64,000 bases of DNA from Bordetella petrii (GCF_017356245.1 NZ_JAFMZZ010000004.1:472286-536285); one strand, 5' to 3'. Counted from the stretch's first letter, positions 10,476 to 19,336 are shown. Translations and numbers: made by a program. The notes: generated by a model from the sequence alone, not told the origin.

Positions 10476-11119
10476 TTTCGCGCTACTCTCCGCTTCATCT
10501 GCTGCGCCTGATGGCGTGCACCTTCGCGCTGGCCACGATCGTGCCGGCAACGGCCGGCGCGCAGCCGGCCGCCTCATCCACCCCCTCTACCTCAGAAGGC
10601 ACACAACCCATGAGCACCACTCCCCGCGTCAAACTGCAGACCAACCAGGGCGCCATCGTCATTACCCTGGATGCGGAGAAAGCGCCCAAGACCGTCGAGA
10701 ACTTCCTCAGCTACGTCAAGAGCGGCTTCTATGACGGCACCATTTTCCACCGCGTCATCGACGGCTTCATGATCCAGGGCGGCGGCTTCGAGCCCGGCCT
10801 GAAGCAGAAGCCCACCCAGGCGCCCATCGAGAACGAGGCCAACAACGGCCTGAAGAACGACAAGTACACGGTGGCCATGGCCCGCACCAGCGACCCGCAC
10901 TCGGCCACCGCGCAGTTCTTCATCAACGTCGCCGACAACGATTTCCTGAATTTCACCGCCCCCACGCCCAACGGCTGGGGCTATGCCGTGTTCGGCAAGA
11001 TCACCGAAGGCACCGACGTGGTCGACAAGATCAAGGGCGTGAAAACCGGCAACAGCGGCTTCCACCAGAACGTGCCGGTCGAAGACGTGATCATCGAGAA
11101 GGCCGAGATCCTTGAATAA
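10472..11119 (+). CDS. ppiB: cyclophilin-type peptidyl-prolyl cis-trans isomerase with signal-peptide-like N-terminus
   Basis: A 215-residue cyclophilin. Residues 48-215 match the compact PpiB type ([26 protein letters not shown]), which isomerises X-Pro bonds. Residues 1-47 are unusual: a hydrophobic segment ending in TAGAQ looks like a signal peptide, followed by a Ser/Thr/Pro linker. An internal ATG at 10610 (MSTTPRV) has its own AGAAGG site about 10 bases upstream and would give the normal cytosolic PpiB. Two products, or a ppiA/ppiB fusion, are possible. It overlaps the TPR gene by 4 bases and lpxH by 8. Confidence 0.88.
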   Translation: MISRYSPLHLLRLMACTFALATIVPATAGAQPAASSTPSTSEGTQPMSTTPRVKLQTNQGAIVITLDAEKAPKTVENFLSYVKSGFYDGTIFHRVIDGFMIQGGGFEPGLKQKPTQAPIENEANNGLKNDKYTVAMARTSDPHSATAQFFINVADNDFLNFTAPTPNGWGYAVFGKITEGTDVVDKIKGVKTGNSGFHQNVPVEDVIIEKAEILE

Positions 11120-11882
11120 GGTCGCGTTGCAGGGCCCGGTCTGGCTGGCCTCCGACGTACACCTGGGGCCGGCCACGCCGGCCACCTCCGAGGCGTTCCT
11201 GGGCTTTCTGGAAGCGGCGGCCGACGAGGCCGCCGCCCTGCTGTTGCCGGGCGATATTTTCGACGCCTGGATCGGCGACGATGTCATCCAGGCCGCCCCG
11301 CCCTGGCTGGCGGCGGCGCTGCAGGGGCTCAAGCGCACTGCCGCGCGCATCCCGCTATGGCTGGGCCGCGGCAACCGCGACTTCCTGATGGGCGCCGCCC
11401 TGGCCGATGCGCTGGGCGCCCGGCTGCTGCCCGAGCCCGTCTTGCTGGAAACCGACTACGGCCGCGTGCTGCTCACGCATGGCGACGAATACTGCACCGA
11501 CGACGCCGCCTACCAGCAGTTCCGCGCCATGGTGCGCAACCCGCAGTGGCAAGAGCAGTTCCTGGCCAAAAGCATTCCCGAACGCCTGGCCATGGCCCAG
11601 CAGGCGCGCGGCGAAAGCCAGGCGGCCAACCAGATGAAGTCGGCCGAGATCATGGATGTGAACGCCCAGGCCGTCGAAAGCGCCTTCCGCGCAGCCCAGG
11701 TGGATACCATCGTGCATGGCCATACGCACCGGCCCGCGCGCCACGTGCTCGAAGTCGACGGACGCCGCTGCGAACGCTGGGTGCTGCCCGACTGGGATTG
11801 CGACCATGCCAGCCCGCCGCGCGGCGGCTGGCTGGTCATCGACCGCGACGGGCTGGCGTTCTACGACCTGGACGCCGCCTGA
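11112..11882 (+). CDS. lpxH: UDP-2,3-diacylglucosamine diphosphatase
   Basis: A 256-residue metallophosphoesterase that hydrolyses UDP-2,3-diacylglucosamine to lipid X and UMP in lipid A synthesis at the inner membrane face. The di-manganese motifs run in order: SDVHLG (Asp15, His17), [20 protein letters not shown] and HGHTHRP. The start appears to be TTG at 11112, overlapping the cyclophilin stop (the two stops/starts share TTGAATAA). Coupling to the cyclophilin and TPR genes suggests an envelope-biogenesis operon. Confidence 0.95.
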   Translation: MNKVALQGPVWLASDVHLGPATPATSEAFLGFLEAAADEAAALLLPGDIFDAWIGDDVIQAAPPWLAAALQGLKRTAARIPLWLGRGNRDFLMGAALADALGARLLPEPVLLETDYGRVLLTHGDEYCTDDAAYQQFRAMVRNPQWQEQFLAKSIPERLAMAQQARGESQAANQMKSAEIMDVNAQAVESAFRAAQVDTIVHGHTHRPARHVLEVDGRRCERWVLPDWDCDHASPPRGGWLVIDRDGLAFYDLDAA

Positions 11883-11896
11883 ACCTGCTGCAGCCA

Positions 11897-11909
11897 GGTG
11901 TCAGGCACC
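11897..11909. repeat. degenerate GGTGTC-family repeat
   Basis: GGTGTCAGGCACC starts 15 bases after the lpxH stop and resembles one arm of the palindromes at 5175 and 5237. A partly complementary GGTGCCGCCCTGA follows. It looks like a decayed copy. Confidence 0.5.
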
Positions 11910-11933
11910 TTGCAACGGTGCCGCCCTGAAAAA

Positions 11934-11962
11934 CCGGGCCCGCACAAGCGGGCCCGGTTTTT
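11934..11962. terminator. bidirectional terminator between lpxH and uppP
   Basis: The perfect 9-base stem CCGGGCCCG (11934-11942) / CGGGCCCGG (11949-11957) has a 6-base loop, preceded by an A run and followed by TTTTT. It can stop transcription from both convergent genes and touches the uppP stop codon. Confidence 0.88.
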
Positions 11963-12824
11963 ATTTGCTCATCAGCCAGATGGCCACGACGATGCCCAAC
12001 GCGATGCGGTACCAGGCGAACCCACGATAGGTGTGGTTGGACACGAACCGCAGCACCGCCCTCACCACTACCAGCGCGCTGATGAAGGCCGCCACGAAAC
12101 CCACCGCGATGGCCGACAGGTCGTGCTGGCTGAGCAGATCGATATTGCGGTACAGGTCGTACGTGGCGGCGCCCAGCATGGTGGGCATGGCCAGGAAAAA
12201 CGAGAACTCGGTGGCCGTCTTGCGCTGGATGCCGGCGATCATGCCGCCGATGATGGTGGCGCCCGAGCGCGAGGTGCCGGGCACCATGGCCACGCACTGC
12301 GCCACGCCCACCCCCAGGGCCTGCTTCCAGCTGATCTGTTCCAGCGTATGGGCCGAGGCGCGCTCGTCCGAGGCGGTGTCGTCGGCCGCGCCGGGCGCGT
12401 CGCCCGGTGTGTGATGGGTCTTGCGCTCGACCCACAGCATGATCAGGCCGCCCAGCACCAGGGTCACCGCCACCACGCCGGGGTGGTAGAACACCTGCTT
12501 GATGCTCCTGATGAAAATGGCGCCCACCACGGCGGCCGGCAGGAAGGCCAGCAGCAGGTTGCGGGTGAAGGACACTTCGGCCGGCACGCCGGTCAGGGTG
12601 CCGCGTATCAGCTGCCACAGGCGGGCGCGGAATATCCACATGACGGCCAGGATGGACCCGAACTGGATCACCACTTCGAACACCTTGCCCGAGCTCGAGG
12701 CGAAGTTGATCCAGTCGCCGATGAGAATCAGGTGGCCGGTGCTGGACACCGGAATGAACTCGGTCAGCCCTTCGATGATGCCCAGGAAGAAAGCCTTGAT
12801 CAGGTATAGCGTGCTGTCGGTCAC
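11961..12824 (-). CDS. uppP: undecaprenyl-diphosphatase
   Basis: A 287-residue polytopic inner-membrane enzyme that dephosphorylates undecaprenyl pyrophosphate to recycle the lipid carrier for peptidoglycan and O-antigen; overexpression gives bacitracin resistance (family knowledge). The signature segments are EGLTEFIPVSSTGH (Glu18, Glu22) and PGTSRSG in the second half, with about eight hydrophobic helices. A charged loop of about 25 residues near 140-165 (GDAPGAADD...) is a local insertion. The gene lies 21 bases after the TerC/CBS gene on the same strand. Confidence 0.95.
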   Translation of the reverse strand: MTDSTLYLIKAFFLGIIEGLTEFIPVSSTGHLILIGDWINFASSSGKVFEVVIQFGSILAVMWIFRARLWQLIRGTLTGVPAEVSFTRNLLLAFLPAAVVGAIFIRSIKQVFYHPGVVAVTLVLGGLIMLWVERKTHHTPGDAPGAADDTASDERASAHTLEQISWKQALGVGVAQCVAMVPGTSRSGATIIGGMIAGIQRKTATEFSFFLAMPTMLGAATYDLYRNIDLLSQHDLSAIAVGFVAAFISALVVVRAVLRFVSNHTYRGFAWYRIALGIVVAIWLMSK

Positions 12825-12845
12825 GGTGCGCGGCGGAATGTGGGG

Positions 12846-14432
12846 TTAATGGCTGTCGGCCTCGGCTTCGGCCTCGGCGGGCGCGAGCGGCATGCGCTCG
12901 ACCCGCACCGATGCGATGCGGCGGCCGTCGAGCTCGAGCACTTCGAAGCGGAAATGATGGTGCGAACCATCGTACTCGCAACTGTCGCCCGGCTGGGGAA
13001 GATGCCCGAAACGGGCCAGCAGGTAGCCGGCCAGAGTGGAGTAGTCTTGCGAGTCGTCGATCAGGCCCTCGGTTTCCAGCACCTGCTCGACATGGTGCAG
13101 GTCGGCCGCGCCGTCGATCTTCCAGACGTCGTCCTGCTCGGCAGTGATGTCGGGCAGTTCGTCCTCGTCGGGGAATTCGCCGGCAATGGCCTCGAACACG
13201 TCGATGGGCGTCACCAGGCCTTCGATGGCGCCGAACTCATCGGCCACCAGCACCAATTGGCCGCGCGAGCGCTTCAAGGTGTCCATCAGCCGCAGGATGC
13301 CGATGGACTCGTGCACGATGATCGGGTCGCGCAGGCGGTTGCGGCGCACCTGCCCGTCGGTGATCAGGTCGGCCACCAGGTCTTTGGCGCGGCCGATGCC
13401 GATGACCTCGTCCAGCGAGCCGCGGCAGATCGGGAAGAAGCTGTGCGGGGCCTCGGTGAGCTGGCGGCGGATGGTCTCGGCGTCGTCGTCGATATTGATC
13501 CAGGACACATCGGTGCGCGGCGTCATGATGGAACGGATGGAGCGCTCGGCCAGCGTCAGCACGCCGCTGACCATGTTGCGCTCTTCCACGCCGAAGGCCG
13601 GCACGGCGGGCTGGTCGGCGCTGGAAGCGGCGACTTCTTCGCTGTCGGGCGGGCGCTTGCCCAGCATGCGCAGCACGGCGCCGGCCGTGCGCTCGCGCAT
13701 GGGGCGGGTGGCGTCCAGCCGCAGCAGGTTGCGCCGCGCCACCTGGTTGAGCAGCTCGATGGCCACCGAGAAGCCGATGGCGGCATACAGGTAGCCCTTG
13801 GGCACCTTGAAGCCGAAAGCCTCGGCCAGCAGCGAAAAGCCGATCATCAGCAGGAAGCCCAGGCACAGCACCACCACGGTGGGATGCGCATTGACGAAGC
13901 GGGTCAGCGGCTTGGACGCCAGCAGCATGATGCCGATGGCCACCGAAACCGCGATCATCATGATGGCCAGGTGATCGACCATGCCCACCGCGGTAATGAC
14001 GGAGTCCAGCGAAAACACGGCGTCGAGCACGACGATCTGCGTGACGATGACCCAGAAGCTGGCGTACACGCGCGGGCCCGAGGCTTGCACGCCCTGGCTG
14101 CCCTCCAGGCGCTCGTGCAGCTCGAGCGTGCCCTTGAACAGCAGGAACAGCCCCCCGACCAGCAGGATCAGGTCGCGGCCCGAGAATGTCATGGGGCCGA
14201 TGGAAAACAGCGGTGCGGTCAGGGTGACCAGCCAGGACATGACCGACAGCAGGCCCAGGCGCATCAGCAGTGCCAGGGACAGGCCCACGATGCGCGCGCG
14301 GTCGCGCTGCGAGGGGGGCAGCTTGTCAGCCAGGATGGCGATGAAGATCAGGTTGTCGATCCCCAGGACGATTTCAAGGACGACCAGGGTAAGCAGGCCG
14401 ACCCACGCGGCGGGGTCCAGCAGCCACTCCAT
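12846..14432 (-). CDS. TerC-family membrane protein with CBS pair and CorC/HlyC domain
   Basis: A 528-residue protein. Residues 1 to about 230 form a TerC-type integral membrane domain with conserved acidic residues ([21 protein letters not shown]). A tandem CBS pair starts near [10 protein letters not shown], and a C-terminal CorC_HlyC transporter-associated domain ends the protein. This architecture matches the E. coli YegH/YoaE group, proposed to act in metal-ion export or membrane metal homeostasis; the substrate is unproven. The ATG at 14432 has GGAG 6 bases upstream, while the longer TTG alternative has none. It is probably co-transcribed with uppP. Confidence 0.88.
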   Translation of the reverse strand: MEWLLDPAAWVGLLTLVVLEIVLGIDNLIFIAILADKLPPSQRDRARIVGLSLALLMRLGLLSVMSWLVTLTAPLFSIGPMTFSGRDLILLVGGLFLLFKGTLELHERLEGSQGVQASGPRVYASFWVIVTQIVVLDAVFSLDSVITAVGMVDHLAIMMIAVSVAIGIMLLASKPLTRFVNAHPTVVVLCLGFLLMIGFSLLAEAFGFKVPKGYLYAAIGFSVAIELLNQVARRNLLRLDATRPMRERTAGAVLRMLGKRPPDSEEVAASSADQPAVPAFGVEERNMVSGVLTLAERSIRSIMTPRTDVSWINIDDDAETIRRQLTEAPHSFFPICRGSLDEVIGIGRAKDLVADLITDGQVRRNRLRDPIIVHESIGILRLMDTLKRSRGQLVLVADEFGAIEGLVTPIDVFEAIAGEFPDEDELPDITAEQDDVWKIDGAADLHHVEQVLETEGLIDDSQDYSTLAGYLLARFGHLPQPGDSCEYDGSHHHFRFEVLELDGRRIASVRVERMPLAPAEAEAEADSH

Positions 14433-14599
14433 CGAGTGCTCCAAAAGTTGCGGAACCGCCAATCGTACCTGGAAATGGCGTCACATGCCGGCAACATACC
14501 GGCAGATGGCCTGCAAAACATGGGGTTTTGAACGCCAGATCGAGTGCTGGCGCGGCTTGCAGGCCAAATTGGCGCGCCCAGCGCGGCGCGCCGTCGGTT

Positions 14600-15382
14600 T
14601 CAGTCTTGCCTGGGCTGCAGGGCAGCCAGCATCTGGGTGAAGATCTTGGGGCTGCCGGCCAGCACGTTGCCGGAATCGAGCCAGCCCTGCTCGCCGTCGA
14701 AGTCGCCCACCAGGCCGCCGGCTTCCTGCACCAGCAGGCTGCCCGCCGCCAGGTCCCAGGGCTTGAGGCGCACGCCGCAGAAGCCGTCGAGCCGCCCGGC
14801 GGCCACGTAGGCCAGGTCGAGCACGGTGGAGCCCAGGCGGCGCACGCCGGTGCTGCCTTCGGTCAGCTGGCGGAAGCGCCCGCCGCCGGCGTCGATGTCG
14901 CCCGACTTGGGCCAGTGCGCCCCCAGCAGGGCCTCGCTGTAGCGCGAGCGGCCCGACACCCGCACGCGGCGGTCGTTCAGGAACGTGCCGCTGCCGCGGC
15001 TGGCGGTGAACAGTTCGTTGCGGGACGGATCGTAGACGACCGCCTGCGTGACCTGGCCGCGCTGCGTCAGCGCGATGGACACGGCATAGTTGGGCAGGCC
15101 GTGGATGAAATTGGTGGTACCGTCGAGCGGATCGATGATCCACTGGAATTCGGCCTGCTCGGGGCCCTGCAGCCCGTATTCTTCGCCCAGCACGGCGTGG
15201 TCGGGGTAGGCGGCGCGCAGGGTTTCGACAATGGACTCTTCCGAGGCGCGGTCGACTTCCGTGACATAATCGCGCGGCCCCTTGCGAGCCACGCTGAGTC
15301 GTTCCAAATCCAGGCTGGCACGGTTGATGATGGTGCCGGCACGCCGGGCCGCCTTGATGGCGATATTGAGCATCGGGTGCAT
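14600..15382 (-). CDS. suhB: inositol-1-monophosphatase family protein SuhB
   Basis: A 260-residue Mg-dependent phosphatase. The metal-site motifs are GEEYG, WIIDPLDGTTNFIHG and, near the C-terminus, KPWDLAAG. SuhB proteins dephosphorylate inositol monophosphate and also bind RNA polymerase/Nus factors during rRNA transcription (known for E. coli). The ATG at 15382 is chosen by homology of the N-terminus (MHPMLNIAIKAAR); the upstream in-frame extension to 15511 overlaps the divergent trmJ gene and is not credible. It is divergent from trmJ with 120 bases between starts. Confidence 0.93.
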   Translation of the reverse strand: MHPMLNIAIKAARRAGTIINRASLDLERLSVARKGPRDYVTEVDRASEESIVETLRAAYPDHAVLGEEYGLQGPEQAEFQWIIDPLDGTTNFIHGLPNYAVSIALTQRGQVTQAVVYDPSRNELFTASRGSGTFLNDRRVRVSGRSRYSEALLGAHWPKSGDIDAGGGRFRQLTEGSTGVRRLGSTVLDLAYVAAGRLDGFCGVRLKPWDLAAGSLLVQEAGGLVGDFDGEQGWLDSGNVLAGSPKIFTQMLAALQPRQD

Positions 15383-15502
15383 AAAATTCCGTACGTATGC
15401 AGTAAGGGCTGCCACCCGGGCGGCCTTGCCGAAAAAACGGGATTTCCCCGCGGCAACGACCCGAAAAACCAGGAAGGCGTTAAGCCAAACTTGCCATTTT
15501 AA

Positions 15503-16270
15503 ATGACTCAAGCATTTTCACGTGTCCAGTTCATCATGGTACAGCCCAGCCACCCCGGAAACGTGGGTTCTGCGGCCCGGGCCATCAAGACCATGGGCTT
15601 TGCCGACCTGGTGCTGGTCGAGCCCCGCTACCCGGACATGACCACGCAGCCCGAGGCGGTGGCCCTGGCCAGCGGCGCCACCGACGTGCTGCAGCGGGCC
15701 CGGGTCTGCGCCACCCTGGAAGAGGCCCTGGCCCCGGTGACGCTGGCCTTTGCGCTGACGGCCCGGGTGCGCGACCTGGGGCCCCCGCCCTGTGACATCC
15801 GCCAGGCCGCCGGGCTGGCCAGCCAGCACCTGGCCGCGCCCGGGTCGGGCTGCGCCGCCGTGGTGCTGGGCACCGAGCGGGCCGGCCTGACCAACGCCCA
15901 GATTGCCCTGTGCCAGCGCATCTGCCATATCCCGGCCAACCCCGAATACAGTTCGCTGAATGTCGCCCAGGCCCTGCAGCTGGCGGCCTGGGAACTGCGC
16001 TACGCCCTGCTGCAGGCCGACGGCGCGGCCCTGCTGCCGCCATCGGCCGCGCACCAGCCCGATCCCGGCGCCGCCCTGGCCACGGGCGAGGCGGTGCAGG
16101 CATTCCTGGCGCACTGGCAGGAAGCGCTGGTCCATGTGCAGTTCCTGGATCCGGCCCACCCCAAGAAGCTGATGCCGCGCATGCGCCACCTGTTCAGCCG
16201 CAGCGCCCTCACCCGCGACGAAATCGACATGCTGCGGGGCGTTTGCACGGCGATGCTGCGCAAAAAGTAA
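15503..16270 (+). CDS. trmJ: tRNA (cytidine/uridine-32 2'-O)-methyltransferase TrmJ
   Basis: A 255-residue SPOUT-family methyltransferase that uses SAM to 2'-O-methylate position 32 of tRNAs. The knot motifs are visible as VQPSHPGNVGSAARA near the N-terminus, VVLGTERAGL in the middle and NPEYSSLNVAQA after it. The C-terminal helices match TrmJ rather than TrmL. The suhB-trmJ divergent arrangement is familiar from beta-proteobacteria. No partner gene follows; the next gene is convergent. Confidence 0.93.
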   Translation: MTQAFSRVQFIMVQPSHPGNVGSAARAIKTMGFADLVLVEPRYPDMTTQPEAVALASGATDVLQRARVCATLEEALAPVTLAFALTARVRDLGPPPCDIRQAAGLASQHLAAPGSGCAAVVLGTERAGLTNAQIALCQRICHIPANPEYSSLNVAQALQLAAWELRYALLQADGAALLPPSAAHQPDPGAALATGEAVQAFLAHWQEALVHVQFLDPAHPKKLMPRMRHLFSRSALTRDEIDMLRGVCTAMLRKK

Positions 16271-16275
16271 GGCGC

Positions 16276-16307
16276 AAAAAAATGCCAGGCCCCGCAGGGG
16301 CCTGGCA
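16276..16307 (-). terminator. intrinsic terminator of the Bug receptor gene
   Basis: The 11-base arms TGCCAGGCCCC (16283-16293) and GGGGCCTGGCA (16297-16307) form a tight hairpin. Read on the minus strand it is followed by a run of seven T, and it starts 20 bases past the Bug gene stop. Confidence 0.88.
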
Positions 16308-16327
16308 CCTGGCTATGCCGCAGGGGC

Positions 16328-17320
16328 TCAGTCGACTTGCGCGCCCGAGGCCTTGACCACGGGGGCCCAGTTCTCGACTTCGGACTTGATGAAGGCGCCG
16401 AACTCGGCCGGCGTGGTCTTCTCGCCCACGGCGCCCAGGCCCGCGAAGGCTTTCTGCACTTCGGGGTTGTCCTGCGCCTTGACGATCACGGCGTTGAGCT
16501 TTTCGATGACTTCCGGCGGCGTGCCGGCCGGCGCGATCAGGCCGAACCAGGACGACACGTCGAATTTGTCGAAACCCGATTCCTGCATGGTGGGCAGATC
16601 GGGGGCGGTGGGCGAGCGCTTGGCCGTGGTAACCGCCAGGGCGCGCAGCTTGCCGCCCTTCACGTGGGGCCACGACGACGGCATGTTGTCGAACATGAAC
16701 TGCACCTGGCCGCCGATCAGGTCGGTAACGGCCGGGGCGCTGCCCTTGTAAGGCACGTGCAGCACGTCGAGGCCGGCGCGCAGCTTGAACAGTTCGCCCG
16801 CCATGTGGATGGACGTGCCGCTGCCGGACGAGGCGAACGCCAGCTTGCCGGGGTTGGCCTTGGCGTAGTCGACCAGTTCTTTCACCGATTTCACGGGCAC
16901 CTGGGGGTTGACCACCAGGATGTTGGGCACCTTGGCGCCCAGCGCCACCGGCGCGAAGTCTTTGGTCAGGTCGAACGAGATGTTCTTGTACAGCGTCTGG
17001 TTGATGGCGCTGGTAACGGCCACGAACAGCAGCGTGTAGCCGTCGGGATCGGCGCGCTTCACGTAGTCGGTGGCGATGTTGCTGCCGGCGCCGGGCTTGT
17101 TCTCGACCACGAACGACTGCTTCAGTTCCTGGGTGAGTTCTTTGGCCATGATGCGGGCGATCACATCGGTGGTGCCGCCTGCCGAAAAGCCGACCACGAT
17201 GTGCACGGGCTTGTCCGGATAGGCCGCCTGGGCATTGGCGCCGAGCGCAAGCGCGCCCAAGGCGCCCGCGAGCAGCGTTACGGCGTGGCGCAGCAAGCGC
17301 GGTTTCTGACCTTTGGTCAT
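16328..17320 (-). CDS. Bug-family tripartite tricarboxylate transporter receptor
   Basis: A 330-residue periplasmic solute-binding protein. The signal peptide ends near NAQAA, followed by the family opening YPDKPVHIVVGFSAGGTTD and later ENKPGAGSNIA. Bug proteins bind small carboxylates or other organics for tripartite tricarboxylate transporters, or act as orphan sensors; no TctA/TctB genes lie nearby, so this is an orphan receptor. AGGAGA sits 7 bases before the ATG at 17320. It is divergent from an IclR regulator, and the shared 172-base region carries two matching palindromes. The ligand is unknown. Confidence 0.92.
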   Translation of the reverse strand: MTKGQKPRLLRHAVTLLAGALGALALGANAQAAYPDKPVHIVVGFSAGGTTDVIARIMAKELTQELKQSFVVENKPGAGSNIATDYVKRADPDGYTLLFVAVTSAINQTLYKNISFDLTKDFAPVALGAKVPNILVVNPQVPVKSVKELVDYAKANPGKLAFASSGSGTSIHMAGELFKLRAGLDVLHVPYKGSAPAVTDLIGGQVQFMFDNMPSSWPHVKGGKLRALAVTTAKRSPTAPDLPTMQESGFDKFDVSSWFGLIAPAGTPPEVIEKLNAVIVKAQDNPEVQKAFAGLGAVGEKTTPAEFGAFIKSEVENWAPVVKASGAQVD

Positions 17321-17341
17321 GTAATAGTCTCCTGTGAAATT

Positions 17342-17356
17342 GTCCATGGAACGGAC
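17342..17356. promoter_or_regulatory. operator-like palindrome O1
   Basis: GTCCATGGAACGGAC has the form GTCC-N7-GGAC. It lies just downstream of the predicted start of the Bug transcript and matches O2 at 12 of 15 positions. It is a likely site for the divergent IclR protein (inference). Confidence 0.6.
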
Positions 17357-17366
17357 GCACTGAACT

Positions 17367-17396
17367 TTGTTACGGGGGCGATTTTCCACTAGTCAA
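17367..17396 (-). promoter_or_regulatory. predicted promoter of the Bug receptor gene
   Basis: On the minus strand TTGACT (17396-17391) and TAACAA (17372-17367) are separated by 18 bases. The promoter lies between palindromes O1 and O2. Confidence 0.5.
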
Positions 17397-17416
17397 GGCA
17401 TTTTCGGCAAGGTAGA

Positions 17417-17431
17417 GTCCACGCTACGGAC
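17417..17431. promoter_or_regulatory. operator-like palindrome O2
   Basis: GTCCACGCTACGGAC has the same GTCC-N7-GGAC form as O1, with start-to-start spacing of exactly 75 bases (about seven helical turns). It sits upstream of the Bug -35 box and 61 bases before the IclR start codon. Confidence 0.6.
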
Positions 17432-17492
17432 AGTGGGTTTTCCCTGCCCCCTGCTCCACGGCTTTGATTTGTTGAGGTTTACCGAGGGTTGC

Positions 17493-18251
17493 ATGTCGAC
17501 TTCAGAGAATTCTTCCGGCCCGCGCACGCTGCGCCGCGGGCTGGCCGTACTGGCCGCCCTGCGCGACCAGGGCGCCACCGGGCTCAGCGTTACCGACCTG
17601 GCCCGCATGACGGCGATCCAGCGCCCCACCATCTACCGGCTGCTGGCCGCGCTGCTGGACTCGGGGCTGGTGCTGGCGGTACCGGGCACCAAGAAATACC
17701 GGGCACAATGGGCCACCTGCGCCGATACGGCGACGCCCGACCCGCGCGTCAGCCAGACCCTGCCGATTCTGCGGCGCCTGGCCGAGCGCACCGGCGACGC
17801 TGTCTTCCTGGTGGTGCGCGAGGGCGACGAATCCGTCAGCCTGCATCGCGAAATAGGCGGCTACCCGGTGCAGATACTGGCCACCTACGCCGGCAAGCGC
17901 CAGCCGCTGGGGGTGGGGTCGGGAGGCATGGCGCTGCTGGCCGCCCTGCCCGATTCCATGGCGCACTGCATCGTCGAGCGCAATTCGGGCTTCCTGGACG
18001 AATACGGCGGCATGACGCCGCACGAGATGCACCGGCTGATCGAGAACACCCGGGCGCGCGGCTACGCGGTGGTGGGCAACCATGCGGTGCGCGGCGCGCT
18101 GGGGGTGGGGTGCGCCCTGCTGGACCCGCAGGGCGCGCCGATCCTGGCCATCAGCGTCACGGCCATCATCGACCGCATGCCGGCGCCGCGCCAGCGCGAA
18201 ATCGCCGGCTGGATCCACGCCGAGCTGGCGCGCCTGTCGCTGCGCGCCTGA
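17493..18251 (+). CDS. IclR-family transcriptional regulator
   Basis: A 252-residue regulator. The N-terminal winged helix-turn-helix covers about residues 10-70 (GLSVTDLARMTAIQRPTIYRLLAAL), and the C-terminal effector domain has the IclR layout (VQILATYAGKRQPLGVGSGG, GYAVVGNHAVRGALGVG). It most likely controls the divergent Bug gene and itself through the two GTCC-N7-GGAC sites. The ATG at 17493 gives the normal N-terminus. Its stop codon abuts that of the convergent MscS gene (TGATCA). Confidence 0.93.
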   Translation: MSTSENSSGPRTLRRGLAVLAALRDQGATGLSVTDLARMTAIQRPTIYRLLAALLDSGLVLAVPGTKKYRAQWATCADTATPDPRVSQTLPILRRLAERTGDAVFLVVREGDESVSLHREIGGYPVQILATYAGKRQPLGVGSGGMALLAALPDSMAHCIVERNSGFLDEYGGMTPHEMHRLIENTRARGYAVVGNHAVRGALGVGCALLDPQGAPILAISVTAIIDRMPAPRQREIAGWIHAELARLSLRA

Positions 18252-19091
18252 TCAGGCGGACGGGGCGCCTTCTTTAGGCGCGCCCTGGATTTCGCGCACG
18301 GGGATGGGCGGCTTGAAACCGGCCGTGCCCAGCCCCTGGCGGATCTGGTGGAACAGGTCCCAGCGCAGGTCCCAGTACTGGGCGGCCGCGCACCACAGGC
18401 GCACATTGATGACCGTGCCGTTGTCTTTGTATTCGCTGACCTTGATCTGCGGGGCCGGGTCTTTGTGCACCATGGGATGGGCGGCCACCACCTGGTTCAG
18501 CTGCGCCAGCGCCTGGTCCAGGTTGTCGTCGTAGTGGATAGTGACAGGGATATCCAGGCGGCGCGTGACGTTGCGGCTGTAGTTGGTGATGGTGGCGTTC
18601 CAGACCACGCTGTTGGGCAGCGTAATGTGGATGCCGTCGCCCTGCACCAGGCGGCACAGGAACAGGCCGACCTCGGCCACGGTGCCTTCGGTGCCGCTGC
18701 TCAGGGCCACGTATTCGCCGGCGCGCAGGGGGCGCAGGATCAGCAGCATGATGCCGGCGGCGATGTTCTGCAGCGTGTTCTGCAGGGCCAGGCCCACAGC
18801 CAGGCCGGCCGCGCCCAGCACCGCGATCAGGCTGGCGGTCTGCACGCCGAAGCGCGCCAGCACGGCGATCACGGTGAAAATGCGCACCGCCCAGACCACC
18901 ACGCTGTAGAACATGGGCACGATGGTGGGATCGATGCGCGGCGAGCGCGTTGCCGCGCGCCGCACCCAGCGGCCCAGCAGCGCCGACACCCACCAGCCGA
19001 TCAGCAGTATCGCCAGCGCCATGACGATGTTGAAGGCCCCGTCGGCCAGGCGCGGCATCAGGGTTTCGAGGCTTGCGAGGTATTCGTTCAT
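18252..19091 (-). CDS. small-conductance mechanosensitive channel (MscS family)
   Basis: A 279-residue inner-membrane channel that opens on membrane tension to release solutes in hypo-osmotic shock. Three hydrophobic segments lie in the first 120 residues; the pore-lining third helix is rich in Ala/Gly (LGAAGLAVGLALQNTLQNIAAG). The beta and alpha/beta cytosolic domains follow. The length is close to the 286-residue E. coli MscS. GGGAG precedes the ATG at 19091 by 6 bases; a GTG 12 bases upstream is the weaker alternative. It is convergent with the IclR gene. Confidence 0.92.
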   Translation of the reverse strand: MNEYLASLETLMPRLADGAFNIVMALAILLIGWWVSALLGRWVRRAATRSPRIDPTIVPMFYSVVVWAVRIFTVIAVLARFGVQTASLIAVLGAAGLAVGLALQNTLQNIAAGIMLLILRPLRAGEYVALSSGTEGTVAEVGLFLCRLVQGDGIHITLPNSVVWNATITNYSRNVTRRLDIPVTIHYDDNLDQALAQLNQVVAAHPMVHKDPAPQIKVSEYKDNGTVINVRLWCAAAQYWDLRWDLFHQIRQGLGTAGFKPPIPVREIQGAPKEGAPSA

Positions 19092-19113
19092 GCGGGCTCC
19101 CACCCTGTACAGC

Positions 19114-19141
19114 GCGCGTCCGGGGCCATGCCCGGACGCGC
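19114..19141. other. perfect hairpin upstream of the mscS-type gene
   Basis: The 11-base arms GCGCGTCCGGG (19114-19124) and CCCGGACGCGC (19131-19141) flank a 6-base loop. There is no T run on either side. It lies 23 bases before the channel start codon, so it would form in the mRNA leader if transcription starts upstream. Confidence 0.65.
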
Positions 19142-19184
19142 TGGCGTTGAATGTCTGAAAACTTTATCAGAAAGAAGTGACGCC

Positions 19185-19265
19185 CACCCCCGAAGCGCTG
19201 CGCGCTTCCCCCTCAAGGGGGCGACGCTGGCGGACCGGCAAAGCCGGCTCCGCGGCGTCCCCGAT
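19185..19265. repeat. compound hairpin repeat of the Burkholderiales intergenic type
   Basis: Three short dyads follow each other: GAAGCG...CGCTTC (19192-19208), CCCCCTCAAGGGGG (19208-19221) and CCGGCAAAGCCGG (19235-19247). I recall near-identical strings scattered between genes in many Burkholderiales genomes. It sits past the 3' end of the DUF1513 gene and may serve as its terminator. Confidence 0.6.
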
Positions 19266-19336
19266 CCGGCCACACCTGTTTTCATTGCTGCAGCGCGCGG
19301 TGCTGCACTGACACCTGGCGACGCGCCCGGCGCGCT

